64,000 bases of DNA from Halospeciosus flavus (GCF_029814175.1 NZ_CP122312.1:248001-312000); one strand, 5' to 3'; positions 26,268-34,920 are shown, counted from the stretch's first letter. The notes: generated by a model not told the origin, from the sequence alone. Program-made: numbers and translations.

Positions 26268-26663
26268 TCACTGCTGCCAGTAGGTTCTGACGTCGAGACT
26301 ACCTGATTCGTTCACGCGGACGACGGTAAACGATCGTCGGTCACCCTTGGCGAGCGGGAGACTGTACGTTTCGGTCGCTCTACTGCCGGTCTCGGTGGTG
26401 ACGACGACAGTATAGGTGCCGGAGGTGGTCTGCGTGGTCACGTTCCACTCACCTCCTGCCGAGACGTCGTTGGTCCGTTCGAGAACCGTCTCACTGTCGG
26501 ATCGAATCTCGACGGTCACGGTGTGCGCGACGTCGTCGCCGTTTTCGACCTGTACCTCGTGGCGTGGTTCGGCCTCGCCACCTAATCCACCGGGTATCGC
26601 GCTACACCCTGCGAGAGCCACGAGTACTGCCACTACCGATGCGACGGCGAGCCGGTCTTTCAT
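26268..26663 (-). CDS. Predicted lipoprotein, function unknown
   Basis: The 131-residue protein starts with a signal peptide: a basic start (MKDRLAVA), a hydrophobic core and the lipobox LVALAGCSA, with the Cys near residue 20. The mature part is a beta-rich Thr/Val-rich domain (TVTVEIRSDSETVLE, GTYTVVVTTETGSR) that looks like a small immunoglobulin-like or CARDB fold. It is probably an exported, lipid-anchored surface protein. The partner is unknown. ATG 26663 starts the signal peptide exactly. Confidence 0.65.
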   Translation of the reverse strand: MKDRLAVASVVAVLVALAGCSAIPGGLGGEAEPRHEVQVENGDDVAHTVTVEIRSDSETVLERTNDVSAGGEWNVTTQTTSGTYTVVVTTETGSRATETYSLPLAKGDRRSFTVVRVNESGSLDVRTYWQQ

Positions 26664-26738
26664 TCCGATCGGCGTAACGTAGGAGCGGGACAAACATCTT
26701 GTGTACGTGACAACCACGCTTCCGGGAATGGTCGCGGG

Positions 26739-26957
26739 TCACTCCTCCCCGGGACGTGTCGGGAGGAGTCGCCGAAACAGTGGGAGAAACGGCTTCAGGA
26801 GGACGAGGGCGCCGAGTACGAAGACGAAGAGCGTCCCGCCGACGGAGACGCCGAGCCACCGTGCGCCGAGGGCGATGGCCCCAGCGAGCGCGATGTACAC
26901 CCAGAAGGCGACAGTGACGAGGAAGAAGCCGTGTGTCGGAGACGGTGGCTCGTACAT
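26739..26957 (-). CDS. Small two-helix membrane protein, function unknown
   Basis: A 72-residue protein with two transmembrane helices at about 10-32 (FFLVTVAFWVYIALAGAIAL) and 38-58 (GTLFVFVLGALVLLKPFLPL), and a short basic C-terminus (RRLLPTRPGEE). No family is recognised. It lies upstream of the lipoprotein gene on the same strand. Confidence 0.6.
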   Translation of the reverse strand: MYEPPSPTHGFFLVTVAFWVYIALAGAIALGARWLGVSVGGTLFVFVLGALVLLKPFLPLFRRLLPTRPGEE

Positions 26958-27041
26958 ACGCCTGTAGTCTCTGTCACGGACGATAAGCGACCTGGTCGTT
27001 TCGACTCCTCGACGTTGTGAGTCTGCCCAACGAGGACGCGT

Positions 27042-28034
27042 TCACAGGTCGAGACCGGCGCGCACGTCCTCGAACAGTCGTTCTTCGGCGTCGGCGACGG
27101 CGTGGGCCTGCTCGGCGGCGCGTTCGAACAGCACGACCTGCTCGTCCGGGCCGGCCTCGCTGGCTTCGCGGAGCGTCGCGCCGAGGGCCGACCACTGGTC
27201 GGCGAGTCGGGCCGCTCGGTCCGCGCTGGCGCCGGGGACGCCCGCGGGTTCGCCGAGTTGGGCGAGGAAGTCGGCGAACAGGCGTCTGAAGGCACCGCCG
27301 CCGGTCCCTCGCCGTTCGACGTTCTGGTAGGCGAAGCGGGCCGTCCACGCGGGGTCGTCGAGGTCGGGCCAGGTGGGGAGGTCGTCGGCGAACGCACGGA
27401 TGCCGTCGACGCCCTGGCCACCCCACTCCTCGCGGCCGTCGAGCATCACGTCGGCCGTCGTCCGGACCGCGTCGACGACGGCCGCGGGCGTGTCGACCGT
27501 CCGTTGGGGGTCGTCGACCGCGAGCCATCGGCGGTCGAGGTCGCCGAAGCCGTACTCGGAGGACCACGCTGCGTCGAGTTCGTCCCGGCCGACGCGCTGG
27601 CGGTCGTCGAACTCGCCGTCGGCGAGGACGACTTCGTCCGCGTCCTCGTCGATTCCGACACAGAGCAGCGTGTGCGGGCCGAAGTGGGTGTCCGTTCCGA
27701 AGTAGTCGAGGTAGTAGAGGTCGACGAACAACGCGACGGGGGTGTTCGCGGCGAGACGCTCGCGGAGGGCCGACCAGGCTTCGTCCCGAGACTGACCCTC
27801 GCGGTGGGTGTAGTCGACGCCGAGGGCGTCGAAGAAGTCGGTCTCCAGGCCCGCGCGCCGTCCCATAACGAGTCGCTCGGCCGGACCGCGGTCGGTGTAC
27901 TCGAAGCCGAGTCCCGACCCGAGTCCGAAGCAGGCCGGTTCGGTGTAGCGCCACCCGTAGAAGGTCGCGAGGTCCCGGAGGGCGGCCGACCCGCAGTGGG
28001 CGCCGGGTGCGTATTCGAAGCCGTCGACGTGCAT
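27042..28034 (-). CDS. BtrH N-terminal-domain / DUF4872-like protein
   Basis: The roughly 330-residue protein begins MHVDGFEYAPGAHCGSAALRDLATFYGWRY, containing the GAHCGS Cys motif near residue 12 typical of BtrH (butirosin biosynthesis protein H) N-terminal domains, then CFGLGSGLGFEY and PVALFVDLYYLDYFG, which place it in the papain-like BtrH/DUF4872 group. BtrH moves an acyl group between carrier protein and an aminoglycoside; here no antibiotic genes surround it, so the substrate is unknown. The C-terminal half has no family. An in-frame GTG at 28061 is an alternative start. It is divergent from the HAD gene. Confidence 0.65.
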   Translation of the reverse strand: MHVDGFEYAPGAHCGSAALRDLATFYGWRYTEPACFGLGSGLGFEYTDRGPAERLVMGRRAGLETDFFDALGVDYTHREGQSRDEAWSALRERLAANTPVALFVDLYYLDYFGTDTHFGPHTLLCVGIDEDADEVVLADGEFDDRQRVGRDELDAAWSSEYGFGDLDRRWLAVDDPQRTVDTPAAVVDAVRTTADVMLDGREEWGGQGVDGIRAFADDLPTWPDLDDPAWTARFAYQNVERRGTGGGAFRRLFADFLAQLGEPAGVPGASADRAARLADQWSALGATLREASEAGPDEQVVLFERAAEQAHAVADAEERLFEDVRAGLDL

Positions 28035-28086
28035 GGTCGACCCGTCGACGGCCACCGTCAAGAGCGTGTTCCCGGCGCCGGATGTA

Positions 28087-28096
28087 ACACTTATCC
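28087..28096 (+). promoter_or_regulatory. TATA box of the HAD gene at 28121
   Basis: ACACTTATCC is centred 28 nt before ATG 28121, predicting a leaderless transcript. Confidence 0.55.
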
Positions 28097-28120
28097 GCGT
28101 CCATCTCCAACTTCAGGTAT

Positions 28121-28774
28121 ATGACCTACGATACCGTCGTCTTCGACAACGACGGTGTCCTCGTCCGCCGCACGAGTTACAACGTACTCGAGGCGGCCGC
28201 CGCGGACACGTTCAAGCAGTTCGATATCGACCCCGAACCGGATCACGTAGAGGAGATGGCCGTGGGCGTCACGCCCGAGAAGGTCCAGTCCATCGCCGAC
28301 CAGTACGGACTCGACCGCGACGAGTTCTGGAGCGTCCGGGACCGCGTCGGTGCCGAGGCCCAGTACGAAGAGATTCGCCAGGGCCGCAAGGAACTCTACG
28401 ACGACCTCGACACCCTCCACGACCTCGACGTCCGGATGGGTATCGTCTCGTCCAACCAGCAGGCCACCGTCGACTACGTCCTCGACCACTACGACGTCGA
28501 CCACTTGTTCGAGACCGCCTACGGTCGCGAACCGACGGTGGAGAGCCTCCGTCGCCGGAAGCCGAACTCCCACTACATCGACCAGGCGCTCGCGGACCTC
28601 GACGCCGAGAACGCGCTGTTCGTCGGTGACAACGAGTCCGACATCCGCGCCGCGGAGAACGCCGGCATCGACTCGGCGTTCATCCGCCGGCCCCACCGCC
28701 GCGACTGGGACCTCAACGTCTGGCCGACGTGGGACATCGACCGCCTCGACGACCTCCACGACATCGTCCAGTAA
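28121..28774 (+). CDS. HAD-superfamily hydrolase (phosphoglycolate-phosphatase-like)
   Basis: The 217-residue protein shows HAD motif I as VFDNDGVL (about 7-14), with Asn between the two Asp, motif II SSNQQ (about 108), motif III lysine in RRKPNSHY (about 147) and motif IV LFVGDNESDI (about 166). A helical cap lies between motifs I and II. The closest known relatives are phosphoglycolate and pyrophosphate phosphatases, but the substrate cannot be fixed from the sequence. The start is fixed by the TATA box at 28087. It stands alone between two minus-strand genes. Confidence 0.85.
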   Translation: MTYDTVVFDNDGVLVRRTSYNVLEAAAADTFKQFDIDPEPDHVEEMAVGVTPEKVQSIADQYGLDRDEFWSVRDRVGAEAQYEEIRQGRKELYDDLDTLHDLDVRMGIVSSNQQATVDYVLDHYDVDHLFETAYGREPTVESLRRRKPNSHYIDQALADLDAENALFVGDNESDIRAAENAGIDSAFIRRPHRRDWDLNVWPTWDIDRLDDLHDIVQ

Positions 28775-28834
28775 CGGGGTCGTGGTGGCGCGGGTCGACG
28801 TCCGCTCCCCACTCGACCGCTCTGTGTCGTCCCG

Positions 28835-29620
28835 TCAGGCTACCGAGTAGCCGCCGTCGACGACTAGCCCGTGGCCCGTCACCCACGAGGCGTCGTCGCT
28901 CGCGAGGTACGCGATCGCCGCGGCGACCTCTTCGGGTCGACCGAGTCGGCGGAGCGGGTACTGCCGTTCCATCCGCTCGCGGGCCTCCTCGGGGTCGTCG
29001 GCGTCCTCGAAGAAGGACTCGCCCATCTCCGTCTCGACGAAGCCGGGACAGACCGCGTTCGCGCGGACACCGGCGGGACCGGCCTCGGCGGCCACGGTCC
29101 GGGTGAAGTTGAGCACCGCGCCCTTCGTGAGCGTGTAGACGCCCTGTCGCGGCAGTCCGATCATGCCGCCGAGCGAGGCGACGTTGACGATGGCGCCCTC
29201 GCCCCGGTCTTTGAACACGCGGAGTGCCGACTGACAGCCGTTCCACACGCCACGGACGTTCACGTCGAGGACGCGCTCGAAGGTCTCGGCGTCGGTCTCC
29301 TCGACCGTCGCGTGCGGGTGGGCGATGCCCGCGTTGTTGACGACGACGTCGAGTCCGTGGCGCTCGTCGACCGCCTGGACGACCGCGTCGAACGCGTCGG
29401 CGTCGGTCACGTCGAGTTCGCGGAAGACCGCGTCCCCGCCTGCGGTCTCGATTTCGTCGACGACCGCCTCGCCGTTCTGCTCGTCGACGTCGGTCACGAC
29501 GACCGTCGCGCCCTCGTCCGCCAGTCGTTCGGCCGTCGCGCGACCGATGCCGCTCGCCGCGCCCGTGACGAGCGCCGTTCTCCCGTCGAACCGTCCAGTC
29601 GGTGTGGTACCGTCGGTCAT
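28835..29620 (-). CDS. Short-chain dehydrogenase/reductase (SDR)
   Basis: The 261-residue protein is a classical SDR: NAD(P)-binding TGAASGIGRATA (about 18-29), DVDE after the second strand, NNAGI (about 96), the catalytic Ser in VNVASLGG (about 146) and Tyr/Lys in YTLTK (about 159-163). The acidic residue after beta-2 (VTDVDEQ) favours NAD over NADP. It resembles FabG-like 3-oxoacyl reductases or sugar-alcohol dehydrogenases. The C-terminus GHGLVVDGGYSVA is usual for the family. The substrate is unknown. The upstream gap holds the 20/21-bp repeat array. Confidence 0.87.
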   Translation of the reverse strand: MTDGTTPTGRFDGRTALVTGAASGIGRATAERLADEGATVVVTDVDEQNGEAVVDEIETAGGDAVFRELDVTDADAFDAVVQAVDERHGLDVVVNNAGIAHPHATVEETDAETFERVLDVNVRGVWNGCQSALRVFKDRGEGAIVNVASLGGMIGLPRQGVYTLTKGAVLNFTRTVAAEAGPAGVRANAVCPGFVETEMGESFFEDADDPEEARERMERQYPLRRLGRPEEVAAAIAYLASDDASWVTGHGLVVDGGYSVA

Positions 29621-29696
29621 CGTTCGATTCTCGACAGGTGTGGTTAAAAAAGTTAGCCAGTAAGGGACGAATCGTTATCGTCGTTGTCGCCCTGTC

Positions 29697-29841
29697 GACG
29701 GCGATAACTGAGATATGGGGCCGGATAACTGAGATATATCCGTCGTTGTCGAGATATACGCCGAACAATCGCGTTCTGTCCGTCGTTGCCGAGATATGCG
29801 CGACGTTCGCGGGATATACCCGGGTGTTGCCGAGATACGGT
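29697..29841. repeat. Array of GAGATAT sites with 20/21-bp period
   Basis: Core copies start at 29710, 29731, 29751, 29791, 29811 and 29832: GAGATATG, GAGATATA, GAGATATA, GAGATATG, GGGATATA, GAGATACG. The spacings are 21, 20, 40, 20 and 21 nt, so one unit near 29771 is degenerate. Flanks repeat CGTCGTTG or CGGATAACT. It lies before the SDR start (29620, minus strand). Two helical turns per unit would put sites on one DNA face, suggesting co-operative protein binding. Confidence 0.6.
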
Positions 29842-29848
29842 TTCCGGT

Positions 29849-30052
29849 CTACTCGGTGATGTCGTAGCCGGCGTCGGCGACTGCCTGTCGAACCTCTTCT
29901 TCGAAGCCAGTCTCGCCGGTCACCTCGACTCGACCGGTGTTGGCGTCGGCATCCGCGCGCTCGACGCCCTCGACTCGCTCGACGGCGTTCGTCACGGCGT
30001 TCTCGCAACCGGAGCAAGACATTCCTTCGACGTCGAGTTCGAGTGTCTCCAT
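29849..30052 (-). CDS. Heavy-metal-associated (HMA) domain protein, copper-chaperone-like
   Basis: The 67-residue protein is one HMA domain with the metal motif GMSCSGC (about 10-16), a betaalphabetabetaalphabeta outline (METLELDVEGM, ENAVTNAVERVEGV, RVEVTGE, FEEEVRQAVADAGY). Such proteins carry copper to a P-type ATPase, which is not in this window. The start at 30052 gives the exact domain length. It is followed after 229 nt by the SDR gene. Confidence 0.88.
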   Translation of the reverse strand: METLELDVEGMSCSGCENAVTNAVERVEGVERADADANTGRVEVTGETGFEEEVRQAVADAGYDITE

Positions 30053-30122
30053 GGTCGATAATTGGGTCGGATCGCTCGTAGGTCTTGGGGCGGAGTCGGG
30101 TCGGAGAACGGAGAGTACCGAC

Positions 30123-30500
30123 TTACAGGACGTCGGCGCGGACGGCGTCGGTGGCCTCGGGCCACTCGCCTTCGAGGACGGTGAGGGCGTCTTCGATCGC
30201 GTCGCGGTTCTCCTGCATCCAGGCTTCCTCGGTCTCCATCTCCTCGTCCCACTCATCGAGGGTCGAGAGGTCGAAGTCCGACGCCGTGTACGTCTCGCCG
30301 TCGAGGGTGACCGAGTCGTGGAGTTCCTCGCAGTTGTGACACTTCGTCGCCGCGACGAGGAAGTAGCGTTCGACGCGCTCGCGGACGTCGTCGTCGACGT
30401 CGACCACGTCGTCGAGGGTCACGCCGTCGGATTCGCAGGTGTAACAGAGGGCCGTACCGCTTCCGAGAGGCTTCCCGCAGTTGAGACAGGTCGAACTCAT
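30123..30500 (-). CDS. Zinc-ribbon protein, function unknown
   Basis: The 125-residue protein starts MSSTCLNCGKPLGSGTALCYTCESD, with CLNC and CYTC (about 5-22) forming one zinc ribbon, and a further CHNC near residue 54. The rest is acidic with a Trp/Glu-rich helical C-terminus (EWDEEMETEEAWMQ). It may bind zinc and act as an adaptor. No family name is certain. A TATA-like ACTTTTACG lies about 28 nt upstream of ATG 30500. Confidence 0.65.
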   Translation of the reverse strand: MSSTCLNCGKPLGSGTALCYTCESDGVTLDDVVDVDDDVRERVERYFLVAATKCHNCEELHDSVTLDGETYTASDFDLSTLDEWDEEMETEEAWMQENRDAIEDALTVLEGEWPEATDAVRADVL

Positions 30501-30650
30501 ACTCGAAGTTCGCCCTCGATACGTAAAAGTTCGCGCGATAGGCTCTGACAGCCAATCCGTTTCTGACGGTTTTGCTGGTTCGGCTCGCAAAAGCGAGGCA
30601 CGGACGCGACACCGGTTTTCATATACTGGTGACTGGTACCACCGCCCGTC

Positions 30651-31553
30651 ATGACGAACGAGACTGTCGGATTCGTCGGAACGGGAATCATGGGCCGGCC
30701 GATGGCCGAGAACGTCCTCGACGCGGGTTACGACGTCGTCGCGCACAACCGCTCGCCGTCGTCGGTCGAAGCGCTCGTCGACCAGGGGGCACGCGCCGCC
30801 GACTCGCCGGCCGAGGTGACCCGCGAGTCGGACGTGATCGTCACGGTCCTGCCGGACACCGAGGTCGTCGAAGACGTCGTCTACGGCGACGACGGCATCC
30901 TGCCGGAACTCGAAGCGGGGAAGGTGTACGTCGATATGTCGACCATCTCGCCGGTCGCGACCGAGGAGATCGCGGCGGACGTCGCGGACGCGGGCGCGGA
31001 CATGCTCGACGCGCCCATCAGCGGCGGCGAGGAGGGCGCCCAGCAGGGGTCGCTCTCGATCATGGTCGGTGGCGACGAGGCCATCTTCGAGGAGGTCCGC
31101 CCGCTCTTCGAGGTGATGGGTGAGACGGTCACCCTCACCGGCGGCCACGGCGCCGGTCAGACGGCGAAGGCGTGCAACCAGATCGTCGTCGCCTGTACCC
31201 ACCAGGCCGTCGCCGAGGCACTCGTCTTCGCCGAGAAGGCCGGCGCGGACCTGGAGAAAGTCGTGGAGGCCATCAGCGGCGGCGCGGCCTCTTGCTGGTC
31301 GCTCCGCGAACGCGCCCCGCGGGTCATCCAGGGCAACTTCGAACCGGGCTTCTTCGCCGCCTACCAGTACAAGGACCTCCGTATCGCGACGAACGCCGGC
31401 GAGGAGTACGGCGCCCCGATGCCCGCGACGTCGGTCGCCCACGAGATGTACAAGGCGATGGAGGAGACGGGCCGCGGCCGCGACGACCACTCGGCCGTCA
31501 TCAAGGTCATCGAAGACATGGCCGGGACCGAGGCGCGCGTCGACGAGGTGTGA
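30651..31553 (+). CDS. NAD-binding beta-hydroxyacid dehydrogenase (tartronate semialdehyde reductase-like)
   Basis: The 300-residue protein belongs to the 3-hydroxyisobutyrate / 2-hydroxy-3-oxopropionate dehydrogenase family, which reduces small beta-oxoacids with NAD(P)H. The nucleotide motif is GFVGTGIMGRPMA (about 6-18), the substrate-binding motif is DAPISGGEEGAQQG (about 120-133), and the catalytic lysine is in GAGQTAKACNQ (about 166-176; K of TAKACN). The C-terminal helical domain is complete. It stands alone on the plus strand, so whether it serves glycerate or isobutyrate metabolism is not known. Confidence 0.88.
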   Translation: MTNETVGFVGTGIMGRPMAENVLDAGYDVVAHNRSPSSVEALVDQGARAADSPAEVTRESDVIVTVLPDTEVVEDVVYGDDGILPELEAGKVYVDMSTISPVATEEIAADVADAGADMLDAPISGGEEGAQQGSLSIMVGGDEAIFEEVRPLFEVMGETVTLTGGHGAGQTAKACNQIVVACTHQAVAEALVFAEKAGADLEKVVEAISGGAASCWSLRERAPRVIQGNFEPGFFAAYQYKDLRIATNAGEEYGAPMPATSVAHEMYKAMEETGRGRDDHSAVIKVIEDMAGTEARVDEV

Positions 31554-31557
31554 GACC

Positions 31558-31962
31558 CTACGCCGCGTCCGGACCGTAGGGTTCGAGAGCGTCCCGCCAG
31601 GCCGTCGGGAGCGACGCCGGCCGTCCGTCCTCGCCGAGGTAGACGGATACGGTCCGGCCGGTGGCGACGACCTCGTCGTCCGTCCGGAGTTCGTACTCGA
31701 CGGTGAGACTCGTCTCGCCGGTCTCGACAGGGCCGAGTGCCACCGTCACCGTCCGGTTTGCGCCGATGGGGGCGAGGTAGTCGACGTCCAGCGACCGCAC
31801 GACGGTCGGCGCCTCGGACAGCGAGACGTCCAGTACTTCCTCGAACAACCGCTCTTTCCCCCGTTCGAAGTAGGCGGCGTAGACGACGTGGTTGACGTGC
31901 GCGCGAGTGTCGAGGTCGCGGAACTGGACCGCGACGTCGTGCGTGAAGGTTCGTGGCGCCAC
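31558..31962 (-). CDS. Acyl-CoA thioesterase (hot-dog fold, 4HBT type)
   Basis: The 134-residue protein has the hot-dog fold of 4-hydroxybenzoyl-CoA thioesterases: FRDLDTRAHVNHVVYAAYFERGKERLF, where the Asp of DLDTRAHVNH (about 15-24) is the usual catalytic acid, and the beta strands VVRSLDVDYLAPI and TSLTVEYELR. It probably releases acyl groups from CoA. GTG 31962 gives the normal length; an in-frame GTG at 32040 would add 26 low-complexity residues. It overlaps nothing and lies 99 nt before metY on the same strand. Confidence 0.8.
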   Translation of the reverse strand: MAPRTFTHDVAVQFRDLDTRAHVNHVVYAAYFERGKERLFEEVLDVSLSEAPTVVRSLDVDYLAPIGANRTVTVALGPVETGETSLTVEYELRTDDEVVATGRTVSVYLGEDGRPASLPTAWRDALEPYGPDAA

Positions 31963-32061
31963 GTCGGAACCGAGCGCGGGCGCGCTCTTGAACTGTCCGT
32001 CTTCGGTCGTAGACGGTTCGTGGTATCGCCGGGGGACCACCGTTCGAGTGTTCTCGTCGAC

Positions 32062-33375
32062 CTACTCGGTCGCCTCCTCAATGGCCCGGTCGAGGTCGGC
32101 AACGATGTCGGCGGGGTCCTCGATACCGACCGAGATGCGGACCATGTCCGGGGTGACGCCGGCGGCGGCCTGCTCTTCTTCGGTGAGTTGCTGGTGGGTG
32201 GTGCTCGCGGGGTGGATGACGAGCGTCTTCGCGTCGCCGACGTTCGCGAGCAGCGAGGCGAGTTCGGTGCTCTCGACGGTCTTCCGCGCGGCGTCGTAGC
32301 CAGCCTCCAGGCCGAACGTGATCATGCCGCCGTAGCCACCGTCGAGGTACTCGCTGGCGGTCTCGTGGGTCTCGTGGGACTCCAGGCCGGGGTAGTTCAC
32401 CCACGCGACCTCGTCGTGGTCGTCGAGGTACTCCGCGACGAGTTGGGCGTTCTCGCAGTGTTTCTCCATCCGGAGCGGGAGCGACTCGACTCCCTGGAGG
32501 GTCTGCCAGGCGTCGAACGGCGACTGCTGGTTCCCGAGGTCGCGGAGGCCGCGTGCGATGGCGGCGTAGGTGAACGCGGCGTCGCCGAAGCGCTCGGCGA
32601 AGTTGACGCCGTGGTAGGCCGGGTTGTCCGCGCCGATTTCGGGGTAGTCGTCCGCGTGGGCCGCCCAGTCGAAGTTCCCGGCGTCGACGAGGACGCCCCC
32701 GACGGTCGTCCCCGCGCCGTGGAGCCACTTCGTGGTCGAGTGCCAGACGATGTCCGCGCCGTGCTCGATGGGGTTGCAGAGCGCGGGCGTCGCGAACGTG
32801 TTGTCGACGATTAGGGGGACGTCGTGGTCGTGGGCGACGTCGGCGATGGCCTCGATGTCGGGCGTGACGAGCGCGGGGTTCCCGATGGTTTCGAGGAGGA
32901 CGAAGGCGGTGTCGTCGTCGATGGCCTCGCGGTAGGCGTCGACGTCGAGCGTGTCGACGAACCGCGTTGTGACGGCGCGGCGCTCGACCGTGTGGGAGAG
33001 GTAGGTGTACGTCCCGCCGTACAGTGCCGAGGCGGAGACGATGTTGTCGCCCGGCCCGGCCAGCAGGAACGTCGCGAGGTTGAGCCCCGCCATCCCCGAG
33101 GACGTCGCGACCGCGCCCACACCGCCTTCGAGGGAGGCGAGTCGTTCCTGGAGCGTCTCGACGGTCGGGTTCATCAGTCGCGAGTAGATGTAACCCGGTT
33201 TCTCGAGGCCGAACTGGGCCGCCGCGTCCTCCGCGTCCTCGAACACGTAGGAGGTCGTCTGGTAGATCGGCGTCGCCCGCGCACCGGTCGCCGGGTCCGG
33301 TTCCTGTCCCGCGTGGACGCTCCGCGTGTCGATACCGTCGGGTCCGTCTCCGTCGCTCGCTCCGTCTTCTGCCAT
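32062..33375 (-). CDS. metY: O-acetylhomoserine sulfhydrylase / aminocarboxypropyltransferase
   Basis: MetY converts O-acetylhomoserine and sulfide to homocysteine. The 437-residue PLP enzyme has the family start [31 protein letters not shown] (in pieces near 15-45), the PLP pocket around [19 protein letters not shown] residues ([17 protein letters not shown]), and the PLP lysine in HSTTKWLHG (about 217-225). Family length is about 420-440. A TATA box (33398-33405) lies 27 nt upstream. Its N-terminal Ser/Gly/Asp-rich 15 residues are extra. Cystathionine gamma-synthase is the near alternative. Confidence 0.9.
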   Translation of the reverse strand: MAEDGASDGDGPDGIDTRSVHAGQEPDPATGARATPIYQTTSYVFEDAEDAAAQFGLEKPGYIYSRLMNPTVETLQERLASLEGGVGAVATSSGMAGLNLATFLLAGPGDNIVSASALYGGTYTYLSHTVERRAVTTRFVDTLDVDAYREAIDDDTAFVLLETIGNPALVTPDIEAIADVAHDHDVPLIVDNTFATPALCNPIEHGADIVWHSTTKWLHGAGTTVGGVLVDAGNFDWAAHADDYPEIGADNPAYHGVNFAERFGDAAFTYAAIARGLRDLGNQQSPFDAWQTLQGVESLPLRMEKHCENAQLVAEYLDDHDEVAWVNYPGLESHETHETASEYLDGGYGGMITFGLEAGYDAARKTVESTELASLLANVGDAKTLVIHPASTTHQQLTEEEQAAAGVTPDMVRISVGIEDPADIVADLDRAIEEATE

Positions 33376-33397
33376 GGGGGAGAGATGTAGACACGGG

Positions 33398-33405
33398 GTG
33401 ATAAG
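33398..33405 (-). promoter_or_regulatory. TATA box of metY
   Basis: Minus-strand CTTATCAC is centred 27 nt before ATG 33375, predicting a leaderless transcript. Confidence 0.6.
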
Positions 33406-33471
33406 CGTTCGCGCGAACATCGTCGGATCGCGGGCGGTGGCCACCGTGGTGTGTCGATGCACGGACCACGA

Positions 33472-33480
33472 CCCTTTACT
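33472..33480 (+). promoter_or_regulatory. TATA box of eIF-1A
   Basis: CCCTTTACT is centred about 27 nt before GTG 33503, supporting that start and a leaderless mRNA. Confidence 0.5.
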
Positions 33481-33502
33481 GTTCGGACCTCCTCGTTCTA
33501 GT

Positions 33503-33787
33503 GTGAGTGACAATAGTGGGCGCCGGGATCTCCGGATGCCCGACGACGACGAGGTGTTTGCGGTCGTGACACAGCACAACGGCGGTAATCACGTCGAGCT
33601 GCGCTGTGCGGACGGGAAGACCCGGATGGGGCGTATCCCCGGCCGGATGAAGTACCGCGTCTGGATCAGCGAGGGCGACGTCGTCCTCGCCGAACCGTGG
33701 GACTGGCAGGACGAGAAGGCCGACGTCGAGTGGCGCTACGACGACTCCGCGGCGGACCAGCTCCGGCGCGAAGGCCACATCGAGTAA
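33503..33787 (+). CDS. eif1A: Translation initiation factor aIF-1A
   Basis: aIF-1A helps the small ribosomal subunit scan and place the initiator tRNA. The 94-residue protein has the S1-like OB fold: [20 protein letters not shown] (strands 1-3), the conserved [25 protein letters not shown] region (written here as motif [16 protein letters not shown]) and [14 protein letters not shown] at the C-terminus. The start is GTG 33503 ([13 protein letters not shown]), set by the TATA box at 33472. It is a single-gene unit. Confidence 0.95.
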   Translation: MSDNSGRRDLRMPDDDEVFAVVTQHNGGNHVELRCADGKTRMGRIPGRMKYRVWISEGDVVLAEPWDWQDEKADVEWRYDDSAADQLRREGHIE

Positions 33788-33947
33788 CGTCACCCGTTTC
33801 CGACGGCCCACGCGGGGAATTGTTCTTCACACTCCGGAGCGCGAGCTATCGCCGTGCACTCGACGCGGCGTGACTCCTGTCACGTCGTGACGCTCGGCGA
33901 CGTCACTCTCGGTCGTGGATCGTGTCGAAAGAAACAGTGTCAGTCGC

Positions 33948-33963
33948 GTCGCCGTGAGGCGAC
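33948..33963 (-). terminator. Hairpin after cspA copy 1
   Basis: Perfect stem GTCGCC/GGCGAC around a 4-nt loop begins 16 nt after the cspA stop. An identical hairpin follows the second cspA gene at 40454-40469. A T-rich stretch follows on the minus strand, so this is a likely terminator. Confidence 0.5.
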
Positions 33964-33978
33964 AGTTCGAAACCGGAG

Positions 33979-34173
33979 TTATACGCGAACGACGTTCGTC
34001 GCGCGCGGGCCCTTGGGGGCGTCTTCGATGTCGAACTCGATTTCGGTGCCTTCGGTGAGGTCCTCGCCGCCAACGTCCTCCATGTGGAAGAAAACGTCCT
34101 CGTCCGCGTCCTCAGTCTCGATGAAACCGTAGCCGCCTGTGTCGTTGAAGAAATCAACGTTACCGGATGCCAT
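33979..34173 (-). CDS. cspA: Cold-shock-domain protein (copy 1)
   Basis: The 64-residue protein is one cold-shock domain with RNP1 GYGFIE (about 14-19) and RNP2 VFFHM (about 27-31). It binds single-stranded RNA and DNA and melts mRNA structure. It is about 85% identical by eye to the second copy at 40483. ATG 34173 is fixed by the MASGNVDFFNDTGG start shared by both copies. The protein ends KGPRATNVVRV in both. Confidence 0.95.
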   Translation of the reverse strand: MASGNVDFFNDTGGYGFIETEDADEDVFFHMEDVGGEDLTEGTEIEFDIEDAPKGPRATNVVRV

Positions 34174-34199
34174 TACAAATAACTCTAGTGGCCCTCCAC

Positions 34200-34207
34200 G
34201 GATAAGG
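34200..34207 (-). promoter_or_regulatory. TATA box of cspA copy 1
   Basis: Minus-strand CCTTATCC is centred about 30 nt before ATG 34173, suggesting only a few nucleotides of leader. Confidence 0.55.
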
Positions 34208-34400
34208 GTTGGCATCCGTTGGGTGGAATAGAATTTTACAGTCCGAATGAACTGCTATTAGCTATTTAGGATGTATGTGTTCACAAAATCGCCTCTACCC
34301 TGGGCCGGTTGTGTCGGACTCGTCGCAACATCTGTTCGTTTCTGTGGTATCCCCACTTCTCCTCGACCGGCCGGACGAGACGAGTGACCGAAACCGCTCA

Positions 34401-34920
34401 TCACTCGAACGGCGTCGCTAGCCCCAACTCCGTCCCCGACCGGTGGACGACGCCGAGGAGTCGGTTGTACTTCGCGAGGCGCTCGGAGCGGGCGAGCGAA
34501 CCGACCTTGAGTTGGCCGGCGTCGGTCCCGACGGCGAGGTCGGCGATGGTGCTGTCGCAGGTCTCGCCCGAACGGGCCGACACGACCGTCGCGACGCCGT
34601 CCGCCCGTGCGCGTTCGAGGACGTCGAGGGTCCGCGTGACGGTCCCGGCCTGGTTCGGTTTGACGAGCGCGGCGGTCACGGCGTCGTCGTCGATGGCCCG
34701 GTCGAGGCGCGCCGCGTTCGTCGCGAGCAGGTCGTCACCGAGGAGTTGGACGTCTCCGGGGAGTCGCTCGGCGAGCAGCGCCCACCCGGCCCAGTCGTCC
34801 TCCGCGAGGGGATCCTCGACCGAGCGGATCGGGTAGCGCGTGCAGAGGTCGACGACGAGGTCGACCATCCCCTCGCGGTCGAGTTCGCGACCGAGACTCG
34901 CCAACTCGTAGGTCTCGCTC
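34401..34920 (-). pseudogene. Enolase-like gene remnant, 5' half missing
   Basis: The fragment reads as the C-terminal barrel half of an enolase: the Glu of SVEDPLAEDDW, Asp of LLGDDLLATN, Lys of ALVKPNQAG, RSGETCDSTIADLAVG and Lys of GQLKVGS are in the expected order. The usual His of SHRSGET is Ala (SARSGET), so it was probably a divergent paralog, not the housekeeping enolase. Homology stops at TTASETYEL, where the plus-strand GlmU remnant begins. A minus-strand frame continues to an ATG at 35093 but reads antisense of the GlmU remnant and is not enolase. Confidence 0.75.

Noticed and set aside
29697..29841. CRISPR array
   Set aside because: Units are contiguous 20-21 bp with diverged flanks and no separate unique spacers or cas genes.
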